This document shows positions 11,878 to 20,301 of a stretch of 38,392 nucleotides of DNA, one piece after another. Position 1 is the stretch's first letter; each line of letters opens with the position of its first letter. The notes under the pieces are model-generated. The model saw only the letters and a program-made list of their open reading frames with translations. It was not told the DNA's origin and made no database searches. The position numbers and the translations under genes are program-made. The DNA is from a virus. The stretch covers positions 1-38,392 of IMG/VR virus record IMGVR_UViG_3300030108_001831, one strand, 5' to 3'.

Positions 11878-12031
11878 TTTACCACATAAATATAGTCCAG
11901 ATGCACAAGAAGAACGTAATTGGAAAGCAAAGAATAAGCGTGAAGGGCGTGAAGGATTGAACTATAACTATGCAAAATATGACAAAGAAAAGTATCGTAA
12001 AAATTATGATGAAATAGATTGGAGTAAATGA
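11861..12031 (+). CDS. 56-aa charged protein upstream of the terminase
   Basis: ATG at 11861 follows AAGGAGGAACAAG, a near-perfect ribosome-binding site. The product begins MGHFPNLPHKYSPDAQEERN and is highly charged and tyrosine rich (KREGREGLNYNYAKYDKEKY), probably unstructured or helical. Its stop overlaps the TerS start (ATGA), so it is translationally coupled to the packaging genes. No family is recognised. Confidence 0.65.
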   Translation: MGHFPNLPHKYSPDAQEERNWKAKNKREGREGLNYNYAKYDKEKYRKNYDEIDWSK

Positions 12032-12411
12032 GTGCGCAAGAAATATTTGATCAAATTAAGAAAGCCGACAACAAAATCAATTGGTCTATTGCCTCGGAGC
12101 TTGCAGAATTTAGAAGAAGAGCAAAGAAAAATGTCAAAATTGATGATGTTGATTTTTCTGATAAAAAGGCTGTAGAACAAGACTTATATAGCGAGTTAAG
12201 AAAAGCATATAAGACTGGTAATGTAGCAGGGGCCAAAGAATTAGCTAGACTATTAAACATAGGTGAAGCAACACAAGACATAATTATCCAGGTGGTAGAT
12301 TTTGCAAATGCATACAACGAAAAAGATACAATTACCGCAGCTGAAACCAAGGTTTTACCAAATCAACTGTTGGAAAGCATTGGATCAGGGCAAGAAGAAT
12401 CTACTGATTAG
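12028..12411 (+). CDS. Terminase small subunit (putative)
   Basis: A 127-residue protein directly upstream of, and overlapping, the large terminase. It is mostly helical. NWSIASELAEFRRRAKK may be the DNA-binding part, GNVAGAKELARLLNIGEATQD an oligomerisation helix pair, and the C-terminus is Gln/Glu/Ser rich. In T7-like phages the small subunit recognises the concatemer and feeds the large subunit. The identification rests on position, size and helical look; no diagnostic motif is seen. It overlaps TerL by about 100 nt, more than usual. Confidence 0.6.
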   Translation: MSAQEIFDQIKKADNKINWSIASELAEFRRRAKKNVKIDDVDFSDKKAVEQDLYSELRKAYKTGNVAGAKELARLLNIGEATQDIIIQVVDFANAYNEKDTITAAETKVLPNQLLESIGSGQEESTD

Positions 12412-13690
12412 TTGGCCCCGAAGGCATGGTAAGGATGTAACTACTGCTAGCATACTATCAAAACGTGCTATGACTAGAGTTGGTAGTTATTATTATTTAT
12501 TTCCTACGAGAAAATGGGCAGAACGTGCTATTTGGAACAATATTGTAACTATTAATGGCAAGGGTGGGCATCTATTAGACCTTATCTTTCCACCTGAAAT
12601 AGTATCTTATAAAAACAATACAGATATGAAAGTTGGTCTTATCAATGGCTCTGTAATTAACTTTAGTGGTACAGATAACTTAGATTTCGTAGGGCAGGGT
12701 GGTTATGGATATGCTCTATCTGAGTTTTCTTTGCATAAAGCAGAGGTTACAGGCTTTCTTGCACCTATATTAGACGAAGGTAACTCTTGGATTATGATGA
12801 ATGGTACAATGCGTGGTAAAAAAAACCAACTATATCAGATGTATGAGTCTAATAAACATCAACCTGATTGGTTTTGTGAATGGCTTACTCCTGAACAAAC
12901 AAAGCGATATGCTTGGGTTGGCGATGAAATGAATCTCAATCCGGAGCTGTTACAAAAAATTGATCCCTTAACAGGGATACCATATCTCAACGTCCAAGAC
13001 AGAGTTGACTCCAAAATGATTTCGTATTCATTAGCAAGACAGGAGTATTTAAACGAAGCAGTAGCTGATGTGGCTAATTCTGTCTATGGGTTTGAAATGA
13101 CCAAGTTAGAAGATAAAGGTAATATTGGTGTGTTTGACCCACCTAATGAGCCTGTATATACGTTTTGGGATTTGGGTATGGATGACCCAACAGCTATAGT
13201 ATTTGCAAAAATAATAAACAAACAAATATACATTATAGATTTTTATGAGAATACAGGACATGATATTGGACACTATATTGACATAATCAATAGTAAAAAT
13301 TATAAGTATGCAGGTCACTTTATGCCACATGATGCTAAAAAAAGAAACAATACTGTAGGTGTTAACATACTTGATTTTTGTAGAACAGAATATAATTTTA
13401 GAGCAGAGCCTATACCAAAAACTAATTCTGTACGTGATGATATAGAGATTGTTAGACGTAATCTTCCAGATATATTAATAGATGAAAAGGTAGATACACT
13501 TATAGATCATTTAAAAAACTATCAATGGAATCCTACTACAGGTAAAATACTACATAATGAACATTCACACGCAGCAGATGCAGTTCGTATGATGTTTATG
13601 GCTTATCATCATGGCATGATAAAAGAATATTTAATTAAATCAGATAAACCTGTAATGCAATATGTAACAGATGATTGGATGATATTATGA
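12308..13690 (+). CDS. terL: Terminase large subunit
   Basis: 460 residues from ATG at 12308 (a TTG at 12302 is also open). The N-terminus has LKPRFYQINCWKAL, then Walker A ISWPRRHGKDVTT near residue 37. The ATPase region is followed by a nuclease domain with the RNase H-like FWDLGMDDPTAIVF, a middle FMPHDAKKRNN and the terminal HAADAVRMMFMAY. The order matches T7-like/P22-like large terminases, which package DNA by ATP hydrolysis and cut the concatemer. It overlaps the small subunit at its start and the next gene at its stop (ATGA). Confidence 0.93.
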   Translation: MHTTKKIQLPQLKPRFYQINCWKALDQGKKNLLISWPRRHGKDVTTASILSKRAMTRVGSYYYLFPTRKWAERAIWNNIVTINGKGGHLLDLIFPPEIVSYKNNTDMKVGLINGSVINFSGTDNLDFVGQGGYGYALSEFSLHKAEVTGFLAPILDEGNSWIMMNGTMRGKKNQLYQMYESNKHQPDWFCEWLTPEQTKRYAWVGDEMNLNPELLQKIDPLTGIPYLNVQDRVDSKMISYSLARQEYLNEAVADVANSVYGFEMTKLEDKGNIGVFDPPNEPVYTFWDLGMDDPTAIVFAKIINKQIYIIDFYENTGHDIGHYIDIINSKNYKYAGHFMPHDAKKRNNTVGVNILDFCRTEYNFRAEPIPKTNSVRDDIEIVRRNLPDILIDEKVDTLIDHLKNYQWNPTTGKILHNEHSHAADAVRMMFMAYHHGMIKEYLIKSDKPVMQYVTDDWMIL

Positions 13691-14016
13691 CACCATTTGA
13701 ACAGTTTTTATTGTTTTATAAAAATGATGATGCATTAGAAGCATTAAAAGATTGTACTCATATTTATTGCGATAATGATGTATTTGTATGTGGATATATT
13801 ACAAATTCTAGAGCTATAGGTAGAAATTCTAATATATCACTTGACATTGGTGATACTTGGTATGTAGTTTTCGCAGCAGGTAATATTACAAAATTGTATG
13901 ATCACTTTGAAAAGTTGCCATACATATGTTTTTACAGAGATTTAAAAGATACAAAATTAAGAATTTTAGATTATAATCGATTTAGGAGAATATATGGGAA
14001 GCAGAAGAAAAGCTAG
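13687..14016 (+). CDS. 109-aa protein between terminase and portal
   Basis: ATG at 13687 overlaps the terminase stop; the longer frame from 13675 reads inside the terminase. The product begins MTPFEQFLLFYKNDDALEAL and contains VFVCGYITNSRAIGRNSN, DTWYVVFAAGNI and a basic C-terminus. Size and place recall T7 gp13-like proteins, which aid head assembly, and the layout might suggest a GNAT-like fold. I see no acetyl-CoA motif, so function is open. Confidence 0.7.
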   Translation: MTPFEQFLLFYKNDDALEALKDCTHIYCDNDVFVCGYITNSRAIGRNSNISLDIGDTWYVVFAAGNITKLYDHFEKLPYICFYRDLKDTKLRILDYNRFRRIYGKQKKS

Positions 14017-14206
14017 ACCTATTGAGCCACCAAAGATTCAAACGCCTATGGAGGCTATAGACCCAATAGATGTTACAATGACAGCTACAGATTATCAAAG
14101 AGCTGCAACTGCTGATGATATGACCATGGCAAGCACGATACTTACAAAGCCAAAAAGAAAGAAAAAAGAACAAACCAATACCTTAATGGGTGGTTATGGA
14201 AGCTAG
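13994..14206 (+). CDS. Small basic portal-adjacent protein
   Basis: A 70-residue protein starting MGSRRKARPIEPPKIQTPME, after TTTAGGAGAATAT. It is Pro and Lys rich and probably disordered, and ends with ASTILTKPKRKKKEQ and TLMGGYGS. Small proteins with a Pro-rich start and a TILT ... TLLGG-type end occur just upstream of podovirus portals, and I place it with those from memory. It overlaps both neighbours. The role may be in portal or connector assembly. Confidence 0.68.
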   Translation: MGSRRKARPIEPPKIQTPMEAIDPIDVTMTATDYQRAATADDMTMASTILTKPKRKKKEQTNTLMGGYGS

Positions 14207-15839
14207 AGATATAATAAAAAAATATGATTCTATGAGTTCCCATGTTATTGGTAATTGGTTGAACTTATGGCAAGAGTGTGCAGATTGGTGTTATCAATCA
14301 AATGATAATATAAATCGTATTCGTGTAGCTGGTCAAGAAAAGCCACCACAACGTATGATAGATACTTGTATAGAAGCAAACAATAATTTTGCTAGTGGTT
14401 TCTTTTCACATATGTTCCCACCAAATACTGTATGGGCTAGATACAGACATCCTGATCCAAGAACTATGCAAAACGAAGATGTTGCTTATTATTTTGAGCA
14501 AGTAAGTCGTATAGCACATAGAGTTCTTATTGGCTCTAACTTTGCACAAGAAGAGTTTCAAGCTTTATTATCTATGGGATGTTTTGGAACGAATTGCTTA
14601 ACTTTAGAAGAAGATGATAAATCAGTTATAAGATTTAAAAATCTAGTAATATCTAATGTTAGAATAGATGAAAATCATTTAGGTGAAGTAGATACTATAG
14701 CTAGAGAATATAAATTAAATATTCGCCAGGCTATACAAAAATTTGGAATAGAAGCATTAAAAACTGCAAACTTTAATGATATTGATGCTATATTAAAAAA
14801 TAATCCAAACAAAAAATATACATTTATACAATGTGTACAACCTAGGTTAGATTATAATCCTAAAGGTTTAAAAGCTACAGATAAACCATTTGCTTCTTAT
14901 CATGTATGCAAAGAAACAAACTCTATAGTTTTAGAATCAGGTTTTGATTATAACCCATATAAAGTATCTAGATTTGTTGTAGGTAACGAAGAAATATATG
15001 GTCGATCACCTATGAGTATGGTGTTAGGTACTGCAAGAAGAACTAATGTTGTTTATAGATCACTTATGGTTTCAGCAGAACAACACTCTAATCCACAATG
15101 GCTTATACCTGATGACGATAGTGTTAGTGGTATGAGTAATAGAGCAGGCTCGTTTATTAGATGGCGTGCTACTAACCCTAATGGCAAACCTGAAAGACTA
15201 GCACCTAATGGGAATCCACAACTTGCTAACGAAATGTATAAACAACATGATGATCAAATTAAACGTATGTTTTATAATCATTTATTTAGACCATTAGATC
15301 AATATAGAAACATGACTGCTACTGAAGTTAATGAAAGAATGACTACAGACTTAATGACATTAGCGCCATTTGTTTCTCGCTACATAGAAGAACACGTTAC
15401 TCCACTTATGGAACACGTTTACTATATTTTAGCGAAGAAAAAATTATTACCACCATTACCTGAAATATTAAGAAATGACCCACAATATGAAATAGATTAT
15501 GTAGGTAGATTGTCAATGGCAACAAAAGCATTTGAAACTATGGGCGCAATACAAACTTTAAGAATGTTTGGTGAAGTATCACAACTAGACCCAAGAATGT
15601 TACAATCATTAGATAATGTCGATAAAGATAAATTCTTTAGAGAGATATGGTATGCTAATAGTTCTAGCATGAATGCATTAAAAGACCCAAGTGTTGTTAG
15701 AGATGAAAGAGAACAACAAGCTGCTGCTATGGCAGAACAACAATCTATACAACAAGCACCTGCTGTAGCTGATGCAATACAAAAATTAAGTGGTGGAGTT
15801 GACGAAACTAGTATTCTTAATAATCAATTAGGTGAATAA
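14196..15839 (+). CDS. Portal (T7-type head-tail connector)
   Basis: 547 residues from ATG at 14196; another ATG at 14190 is two codons upstream. The protein has the T7 gp8 look: N-terminal WLNLWQECADWCYQ, ASGFFSHMFPPNTVWARY, FQALLSMGCFGTNCLTLEE, YGRSPMSMVLGTARRTN, MTATEVNERMTTDLMTLAP, and a Gln/Ala-rich C-terminus (EREQQAAAMAEQQ). Twelve copies would form the ring through which DNA is packaged and ejected. It sits between the terminase and scaffold genes as expected. Confidence 0.9.
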   Translation: MEARDIIKKYDSMSSHVIGNWLNLWQECADWCYQSNDNINRIRVAGQEKPPQRMIDTCIEANNNFASGFFSHMFPPNTVWARYRHPDPRTMQNEDVAYYFEQVSRIAHRVLIGSNFAQEEFQALLSMGCFGTNCLTLEEDDKSVIRFKNLVISNVRIDENHLGEVDTIAREYKLNIRQAIQKFGIEALKTANFNDIDAILKNNPNKKYTFIQCVQPRLDYNPKGLKATDKPFASYHVCKETNSIVLESGFDYNPYKVSRFVVGNEEIYGRSPMSMVLGTARRTNVVYRSLMVSAEQHSNPQWLIPDDDSVSGMSNRAGSFIRWRATNPNGKPERLAPNGNPQLANEMYKQHDDQIKRMFYNHLFRPLDQYRNMTATEVNERMTTDLMTLAPFVSRYIEEHVTPLMEHVYYILAKKKLLPPLPEILRNDPQYEIDYVGRLSMATKAFETMGAIQTLRMFGEVSQLDPRMLQSLDNVDKDKFFREIWYANSSSMNALKDPSVVRDEREQQAAAMAEQQSIQQAPAVADAIQKLSGGVDETSILNNQLGE

Positions 15840-16039
15840 TGGAAGCTATAAATCTTGTAAAGATATATGAATCTGCATTAAATACAGAAAATGGTGATAA
15901 AATTATCCAAGACTTGCGTGATTTTTGTGGTATTGATAAGCAAGCTGGCTCTCAGCTATCACACGCAGAATGTGCATACAAAAATGGAATGCAAGATATG
16001 TTTAGATATATCGAAGCAATGGTATCAAATAATGACTGA
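15839..16039 (+). CDS. Bbp19-like small virion protein
   Basis: A 66-residue protein whose start overlaps the portal stop (TAATG). The core DLRDFCGIDKQ ... AYKNGMQDMFRYI resembles the short Bbp19 structural-protein family found next to portals, in which a short helix and a G-x-R/Q-x-x-F-x-x-I pattern are conserved. It is probably a minor structural or assembly factor. The match is by eye. Confidence 0.65.
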   Translation: MEAINLVKIYESALNTENGDKIIQDLRDFCGIDKQAGSQLSHAECAYKNGMQDMFRYIEAMVSNND

Positions 16040-16685
16040 AGAACAATTTATTTTAAGAACGAGATCATACGTTCAAGGTAATGAAGGATTTAAAAACTAT
16101 GTATATAAAGATACTCGTGGTTTTTTATCTATGGGATATGGTCATAAACTAACAGCAGAAGAAAAAAAGAAATATAAATTAGGAGATAGAGTAGATGAAA
16201 AATTACTTGAAGATTATTGGGAAAAAGATTGGACAACTCATTACAACGCTGCGAAATCAATTGAAGGATATGATAAACTTAGCCTTCAGCAAAAAGTAGC
16301 AATAATTGATTTAACATTTAATATGGGTGTTAATTGGGTTACAAAGTTTCCTAATTTAATAAAAAATATTAAACAAGCTGGATTAGCAGAAAACGATATA
16401 ATGAAAGAATTATATATATCAAATGCTGCTAATGAACTTAAATATAAAAATTATAAAGAAAATAATTTAGAGCCATCAAAGTATTGGGGCCAAGTAAAAG
16501 GCAGAGCAATAAGAAATTATCAGTTATTACTAAATGATTATTTTGAGTGGGATGATTATGCTGATCCAATAGTTGATGATGAAGATGATGAAATAGAAGA
16601 AGTGTTTCAAGCAACAGAAGATAGATATTCTGGTATGTTTGGAAACGATAACATGGATAGTTTTTATCCAACAACAAGACCATAA
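16032..16685 (+). CDS. GH24-type lysozyme (endolysin) with acidic tail
   Basis: 217 residues from ATG at 16032; the longer frame upstream reads through the Bbp19-like gene. The catalytic region NEGFKNYVYKDTRGFLSMGYGH aligns with T4 lysozyme: Glu, then Asp nine residues later, then Ser where T4 has Thr26. The downstream NMGVNW and KGRAIRNYQLLL segments fit the C-lobe. GH24 enzymes cleave the sugar backbone of peptidoglycan. Residues about 170-217 are an acidic extension (DDEDDEIEEVFQ) not typical of the family. No signal peptide is seen, so release needs the holin-like protein. Confidence 0.85.
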   Translation: MTEEQFILRTRSYVQGNEGFKNYVYKDTRGFLSMGYGHKLTAEEKKKYKLGDRVDEKLLEDYWEKDWTTHYNAAKSIEGYDKLSLQQKVAIIDLTFNMGVNWVTKFPNLIKNIKQAGLAENDIMKELYISNAANELKYKNYKENNLEPSKYWGQVKGRAIRNYQLLLNDYFEWDDYADPIVDDEDDEIEEVFQATEDRYSGMFGNDNMDSFYPTTRP

Positions 16686-16696
16686 AGGAGGGTATT

Positions 16697-16789
16697 ATGC
16701 CAGGTCATAAGAAAAAACCAATGAAGAAAGCAACAAAAAAAGTAGCGGCAAAAAAAGTAAAAATGAAAATGAATCGTAAAAAATATTAA
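16697..16789 (+). CDS. 30-aa Lys-rich peptide
   Basis: ATG follows AAAGGAGGGTATT, an excellent ribosome-binding site. The product MPGHKKKPMKKATKKVAAKK, continuing to a stop at 16787-16789, is nearly all lysine, alanine, valine and methionine. It may bind DNA or balance the acidic scaffold encoded next, but no family is known for such a peptide. Confidence 0.55.
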   Translation: MPGHKKKPMKKATKKVAAKKVKMKMNRKKY

Positions 16790-16797
16790 GGATAATT

Positions 16798-17637
16798 ATG
16801 AGTGAAGATACACAGACACCTGTAGAAACACCTGTCGAAACGACAGATACTGTAGAACAGCCTGTAATACTGAACAATGAAGGGAACTTTAATTCAGATT
16901 GGCTACAAGGATTACCAGATGAGTTAGGTAATCATTCAATATGGTCTAAATATAACAATCCTGTTGATTTAGCCAAAGGTGCAATAAATGCACAAAAAAT
17001 GATTGGTGGTAAATTAGATGACTTTTTATCATCACAAGATGCAAATGATATTGCAAAAAGAAATGAGTTATTAGGAATACCAAAGTCTGCTGAAGACTAT
17101 AACTTTTCTCTTGATATACCTGAAGATATAGAATTATCTGATAGTAGAATTACAGAGTTTAAAGAACTTGCTCATTCTCTTGGTATATCAAATAAAGCAG
17201 CAGAAGAACTTATTAAGTTCGATATAGAAAAAGCAGGTCAAGATTTACAACAAAGTGATCTTGATTATGAAGCAGAAGTACAGAATGCTGAAAATGAATT
17301 AAGAGAAGTATGGAAAGGTGATACCTTTGAATACAATATGTCTAAAGTAGCTGAAGTTATGGAGTTTTTAGATTTAGGCGACATGATGGATGATCCGGCT
17401 ATAGGAAACAATACTCAACTTATTCAAGCAATATATAATAAGTTTGTTCCATTGTTAGATAATGACACTCTTATAGAAGCTAAAAACAATGATAATTTTG
17501 CTTCGGTACTTGATCAATTAACAGATGTAGAAAATCAGATAGATAATTATGAAGGTAATTTTTCAGAAGCTGGTTATCAAAAATTAATTGAGCAAAGAGG
17601 AATATTATTGAATCAATATGCAGAATTAAGAAGTTAA
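16798..17637 (+). CDS. Scaffolding protein
   Basis: A 279-residue acidic protein just before the major capsid gene. It starts with a Thr/Pro/Glu-rich disordered segment (TQTPVETPVETTDTVEQP), then DWLQGLPDELGNHSIWSKY and a long helical body with coiled-coil character to LLNQYAELRS. Composition, length and position match T7-like and P22-like scaffolds, which guide procapsid assembly and leave before DNA packaging. No catalytic motif is present. Confidence 0.85.
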   Translation: MSEDTQTPVETPVETTDTVEQPVILNNEGNFNSDWLQGLPDELGNHSIWSKYNNPVDLAKGAINAQKMIGGKLDDFLSSQDANDIAKRNELLGIPKSAEDYNFSLDIPEDIELSDSRITEFKELAHSLGISNKAAEELIKFDIEKAGQDLQQSDLDYEAEVQNAENELREVWKGDTFEYNMSKVAEVMEFLDLGDMMDDPAIGNNTQLIQAIYNKFVPLLDNDTLIEAKNNDNFASVLDQLTDVENQIDNYEGNFSEAGYQKLIEQRGILLNQYAELRS

Positions 17638-17650
17638 TTTTAAATATATA

Positions 17651-17679
17651 TTGACAATAATGTAACATTTTATTAAAGC
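17651..17679 (+). promoter_or_regulatory. Promoter candidate for the capsid gene
   Basis: A perfect TTGACA at 17651-17656 is followed by weak -10 options (TATTAA at 14-nt spacing, TAAAGC at 17). It would give the capsid its own transcript starting just before the structured leader. Confidence 0.35.
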
Positions 17680-17698
17680 AAAGACAGATTTAACACAG

Positions 17699-17815
17699 AT
17701 ACCTCCATGTGAGCCTGGTGAAGAGTCAAAGCTGAGAAGCTAATATTAGGTTAGACCCACGAGTGTGGACACTCATAGCCGAAACTAGTATATAAATATA
17801 AATTAACGGAGGTAT
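17699..17815 (+). promoter_or_regulatory. Structured leader of the major capsid gene with anti-Shine-Dalgarno
   Basis: The 181-bp gene-free stretch before the capsid holds ATACCTCC (17699-17706), which pairs perfectly over 8 bp with GGAGGTAT (17808-17815), the capsid ribosome-binding site. Between them are AGCT-GAGA-AGCT (17730-17741), a GNRA-loop hairpin, and GAGTG-TGGA-CACTC (17761-17774). The long pairing would close a multi-hairpin domain and hide the ribosome-binding site. Translation control of capsid is inferred. Confidence 0.6.
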
Positions 17816-17818
17816 ATT

Positions 17819-18850
17819 ATGGCAGGAAATCTGCTTAATACTTATATTATTGGTTTTGACAGAGCTATCAGAGAAACTGTTGAGACTAAAGGTGGAAAAA
17901 TGCGTCAGTACATTCAAACTGCTACTGGTGATTTATTTCGCAAAGAAGGTGTATATCAACGTACTACAGGTGGAGGGCTTCCTTCAAAAGTAGTTAACCG
18001 ATTTGGTGACTCACCTGTTTCAGACATTGATTACAGTCGTAGACGAGTAACAAGAACTGCATTTCAAGATGGTCAATTTATGGATTGGGCTGACTTATCT
18101 AAAATGGGTGTTGATCCTCGTTCAGCTAAATTAGCTATTATGAAAAACAAGTTTCTTCGTCAAGAAGACTTAACTATTGATGCAGCATTATTAGGCTCAG
18201 CACAAGGTGGTGTTGAAGGTAATACTACTACAGCATTCGGTACAGGTATTGATACTGTAACTGACTTCATTGCTGAAGGCATTATTGATGTTGGAGTTGC
18301 TGATGATGGAACTTCAGGAAGTGCAGATGGATTCAACTATGGTAAATTCCTTACTACTTTAGAGCAGTTCGGAAATAACTCAGTTGACATTGAAAACCAA
18401 AAAGTAATCTTTAAGATTTCTTGGAATCAATGGAAAGATATCATGGACAACGCTAACTTTACAGACTTCGATAACAGAGGTGGTATTAAAGTTAATGAGT
18501 CTGGTGTAGGGCAAATTTATGACTACATGGGATGTCACTTCTGTATCTCAAACATCGTTCCTTTCTTCAGTTCTGCTGATCCTAAAACAGCTGCTACATT
18601 GTTAGTTGATTTAGATGCAGATGTAAACACTACAACTGGTGTGTGGAAAGATGATTCGTCGGCAAATAATACTCGTGCTTGTTATGCATTTATACAAGAC
18701 GCAGGATTATTTGAAGTTAACCCTGATATGACAACTAAAATTAGTGAGCGTGCAGATAAGTCGTTCAACTACTATGCGTACATGAAAGCAGAATTTGGTG
18801 CTGTTCGTATGGAAGAAGAAAAAGTTATCGCAATCGCTTGCGCACAATAG
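17819..18850 (+). CDS. Major capsid protein
   Basis: A 343-residue protein behind the scaffold gene. It contains GGKMRQYIQTATGDLFRKEG, SRRRVTRTAFQDGQFMDWADL, a middle with Gly-rich loops, and a C-terminal RADKSFNYYAYMKAEFGAVRMEEEKV. The N-terminal pattern resembles the Phage_capsid_2 group seen in podoviruses. It is expected to form the HK97-fold shell. ATG follows CGGAGGTATATT, a ribosome-binding site that the leader can mask. Codon use is less AT-biased than in neighbours, as expected for the most abundant protein. Confidence 0.9.
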   Translation: MAGNLLNTYIIGFDRAIRETVETKGGKMRQYIQTATGDLFRKEGVYQRTTGGGLPSKVVNRFGDSPVSDIDYSRRRVTRTAFQDGQFMDWADLSKMGVDPRSAKLAIMKNKFLRQEDLTIDAALLGSAQGGVEGNTTTAFGTGIDTVTDFIAEGIIDVGVADDGTSGSADGFNYGKFLTTLEQFGNNSVDIENQKVIFKISWNQWKDIMDNANFTDFDNRGGIKVNESGVGQIYDYMGCHFCISNIVPFFSSADPKTAATLLVDLDADVNTTTGVWKDDSSANNTRACYAFIQDAGLFEVNPDMTTKISERADKSFNYYAYMKAEFGAVRMEEEKVIAIACAQ

Positions 18851-18862
18851 GAGGATAGTTAA

Positions 18863-19303
18863 ATGGCTGAAAACTTCAATTCAGAAATTGTTACAGCAAT
18901 AAATACTGCTAACAACCTTCAAGGGCCTTCAGAGTATTTAGGTAATATTAAATACATACCTGTAAAGTTCACAGATGATCACGCTGACTTAACAGGCGAT
19001 ACACTTACTTTAAGTGGTACATTACCTGAAGGTACAAAAGTTGTTGAAATTAACTTAAAGCACACAGCTATTTCTAGTGCTAACCAAGTTGATATCGGAA
19101 CTTCTGCCGATGCTGATAAAATCGACAATAATGTTGATATCAGTAGTGCTGGAAATTACAACTTTCCATATGATGGTGCAAGTGGTACTACAGCTGGCAA
19201 GCCAGTTGACGTAGGAAATGACAAAATTATATTAACATTCAATGCCGGAGCGATGAGTTCTGATTCTATTGAAGGATATATTTTAGTCTCTACTGGACAA
19301 TAA
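18863..19303 (+). CDS. Capsid-associated decoration-like protein
   Basis: A 146-residue, Gly/Ser/Thr/Asn-rich, beta-type protein immediately after the capsid gene, with AGGAGGATAGTTAA upstream. Phrases such as DTLTLSGTLPEGTKVVEINL and DISSAGNYNFPYDGASG suggest an exposed beta sandwich. Position and composition fit a head decoration or fibre protein. No family match is certain. It is followed by a GC-rich hairpin. Confidence 0.65.
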   Translation: MAENFNSEIVTAINTANNLQGPSEYLGNIKYIPVKFTDDHADLTGDTLTLSGTLPEGTKVVEINLKHTAISSANQVDIGTSADADKIDNNVDISSAGNYNFPYDGASGTTAGKPVDVGNDKIILTFNAGAMSSDSIEGYILVSTGQ

Positions 19304-19311
19304 CATTAATG

Positions 19312-19326
19312 GGGGGGCAACCCCCC
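19312..19326 (+). terminator. GC-rich hairpin after the capsid genes
   Basis: GGGGGG-CAA-CCCCCC is a perfect 6-bp all-GC stem, followed by TTAACTTTT rather than a clean T-tract. It may partly stop transcription or protect the capsid mRNA 3' end, lowering tail gene expression. Confidence 0.5.
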
Positions 19327-19345
19327 TTAACTTTTCGGAGAAACA

Positions 19346-20293
19346 ATGTCTTACGCTAGTAAAACTATAGCTACAAATTTAGCATTATCAAAATTAGGAC
19401 AAGATAGATTACAAATATCAGACTTTGATTCTGATAATACAATTGCTGGCGTACAAGCAAGATTACATTATGATCCTGCTTTAGAGGAACTAACAAGAAT
19501 GCATACATGGTCTTGTTGTAAAAAGAGAACACAAATAGGCCCTTATAAAGTACAAATAGTTAATGGTTTAACTTTTGGAAGCACAACTGTAATACTAGAA
19601 GCTACAGGTACATCTGCTTCAGGTAGACCAATATTTGATTCTGTTGCTCCAAATACAGTTATTGCATCAGATACAGATGGTTATATAAAATTAGAATTTG
19701 ATGAAGATAATGGTGGTAGATGGAAATTAACAAGAAGACAAAGCACTACTCGTACACATTTTGTAACATCTACAGAATATTCACCAACATTAACTTTTGA
19801 AAGTGGTGGAGATATAGGCACAGTAACTATAGTAAAGCCTGAATTTGAATATGATTATCAATTTAGAATACCATCAGATGCACAACGATCAGTATATACA
19901 ACAGATCAATCATCATCATATAGATATGCTAAATCAAACTTTGCTTGGAAAAGAGAAGGCAATGCAATACTAACAGACTTTTCTCCACTCTATATTTGTT
20001 ATGAAGCCATACCTGATACAACAGATTTTGATCCATTGTTTGGAAATGCGTTTACATCTTATCTAGCATATAAATTAGCTATGCCTGTTACAGGTGATAA
20101 AGAGTTAGCATTATTATTACAAAAAGAATTTCAAGAAATCGTTTTACCGGAAGCTAGAAGAATAAATGGATTTGAAAGAAATGAGTCACCTAATATTGAT
20201 AGTGAATGGCTAGAAGCTACATACACATCTGCTAGTTCATCTATTACATCATATCCACCATTCTCACTATCTTCTTATGGTACATTTGAATAG
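19346..20293 (+). CDS. Tail tubular protein A (T7 gp11-like) with inserted domain
   Basis: A 315-residue protein. The start (SYASKTIATNLALSKLGQDRL ... LHYDPALEELTRMHTW) and the region IPDTTDFDPLFGNAFTSYLAYKLAMPVTGD are typical of T7-like adaptor/gp11 proteins. Residues about 60-165 form a beta-rich insertion (ILEATGTSASGRPIFDSVAP ... GGRWKLTRR) absent from short family members. It joins the portal to the tail nozzle. The C-terminus is Ser/Tyr rich. Confidence 0.88.
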   Translation: MSYASKTIATNLALSKLGQDRLQISDFDSDNTIAGVQARLHYDPALEELTRMHTWSCCKKRTQIGPYKVQIVNGLTFGSTTVILEATGTSASGRPIFDSVAPNTVIASDTDGYIKLEFDEDNGGRWKLTRRQSTTRTHFVTSTEYSPTLTFESGGDIGTVTIVKPEFEYDYQFRIPSDAQRSVYTTDQSSSYRYAKSNFAWKREGNAILTDFSPLYICYEAIPDTTDFDPLFGNAFTSYLAYKLAMPVTGDKELALLLQKEFQEIVLPEARRINGFERNESPNIDSEWLEATYTSASSSITSYPPFSLSSYGTFE

Positions 20294-20301
20294 GAGATAT
20301 T

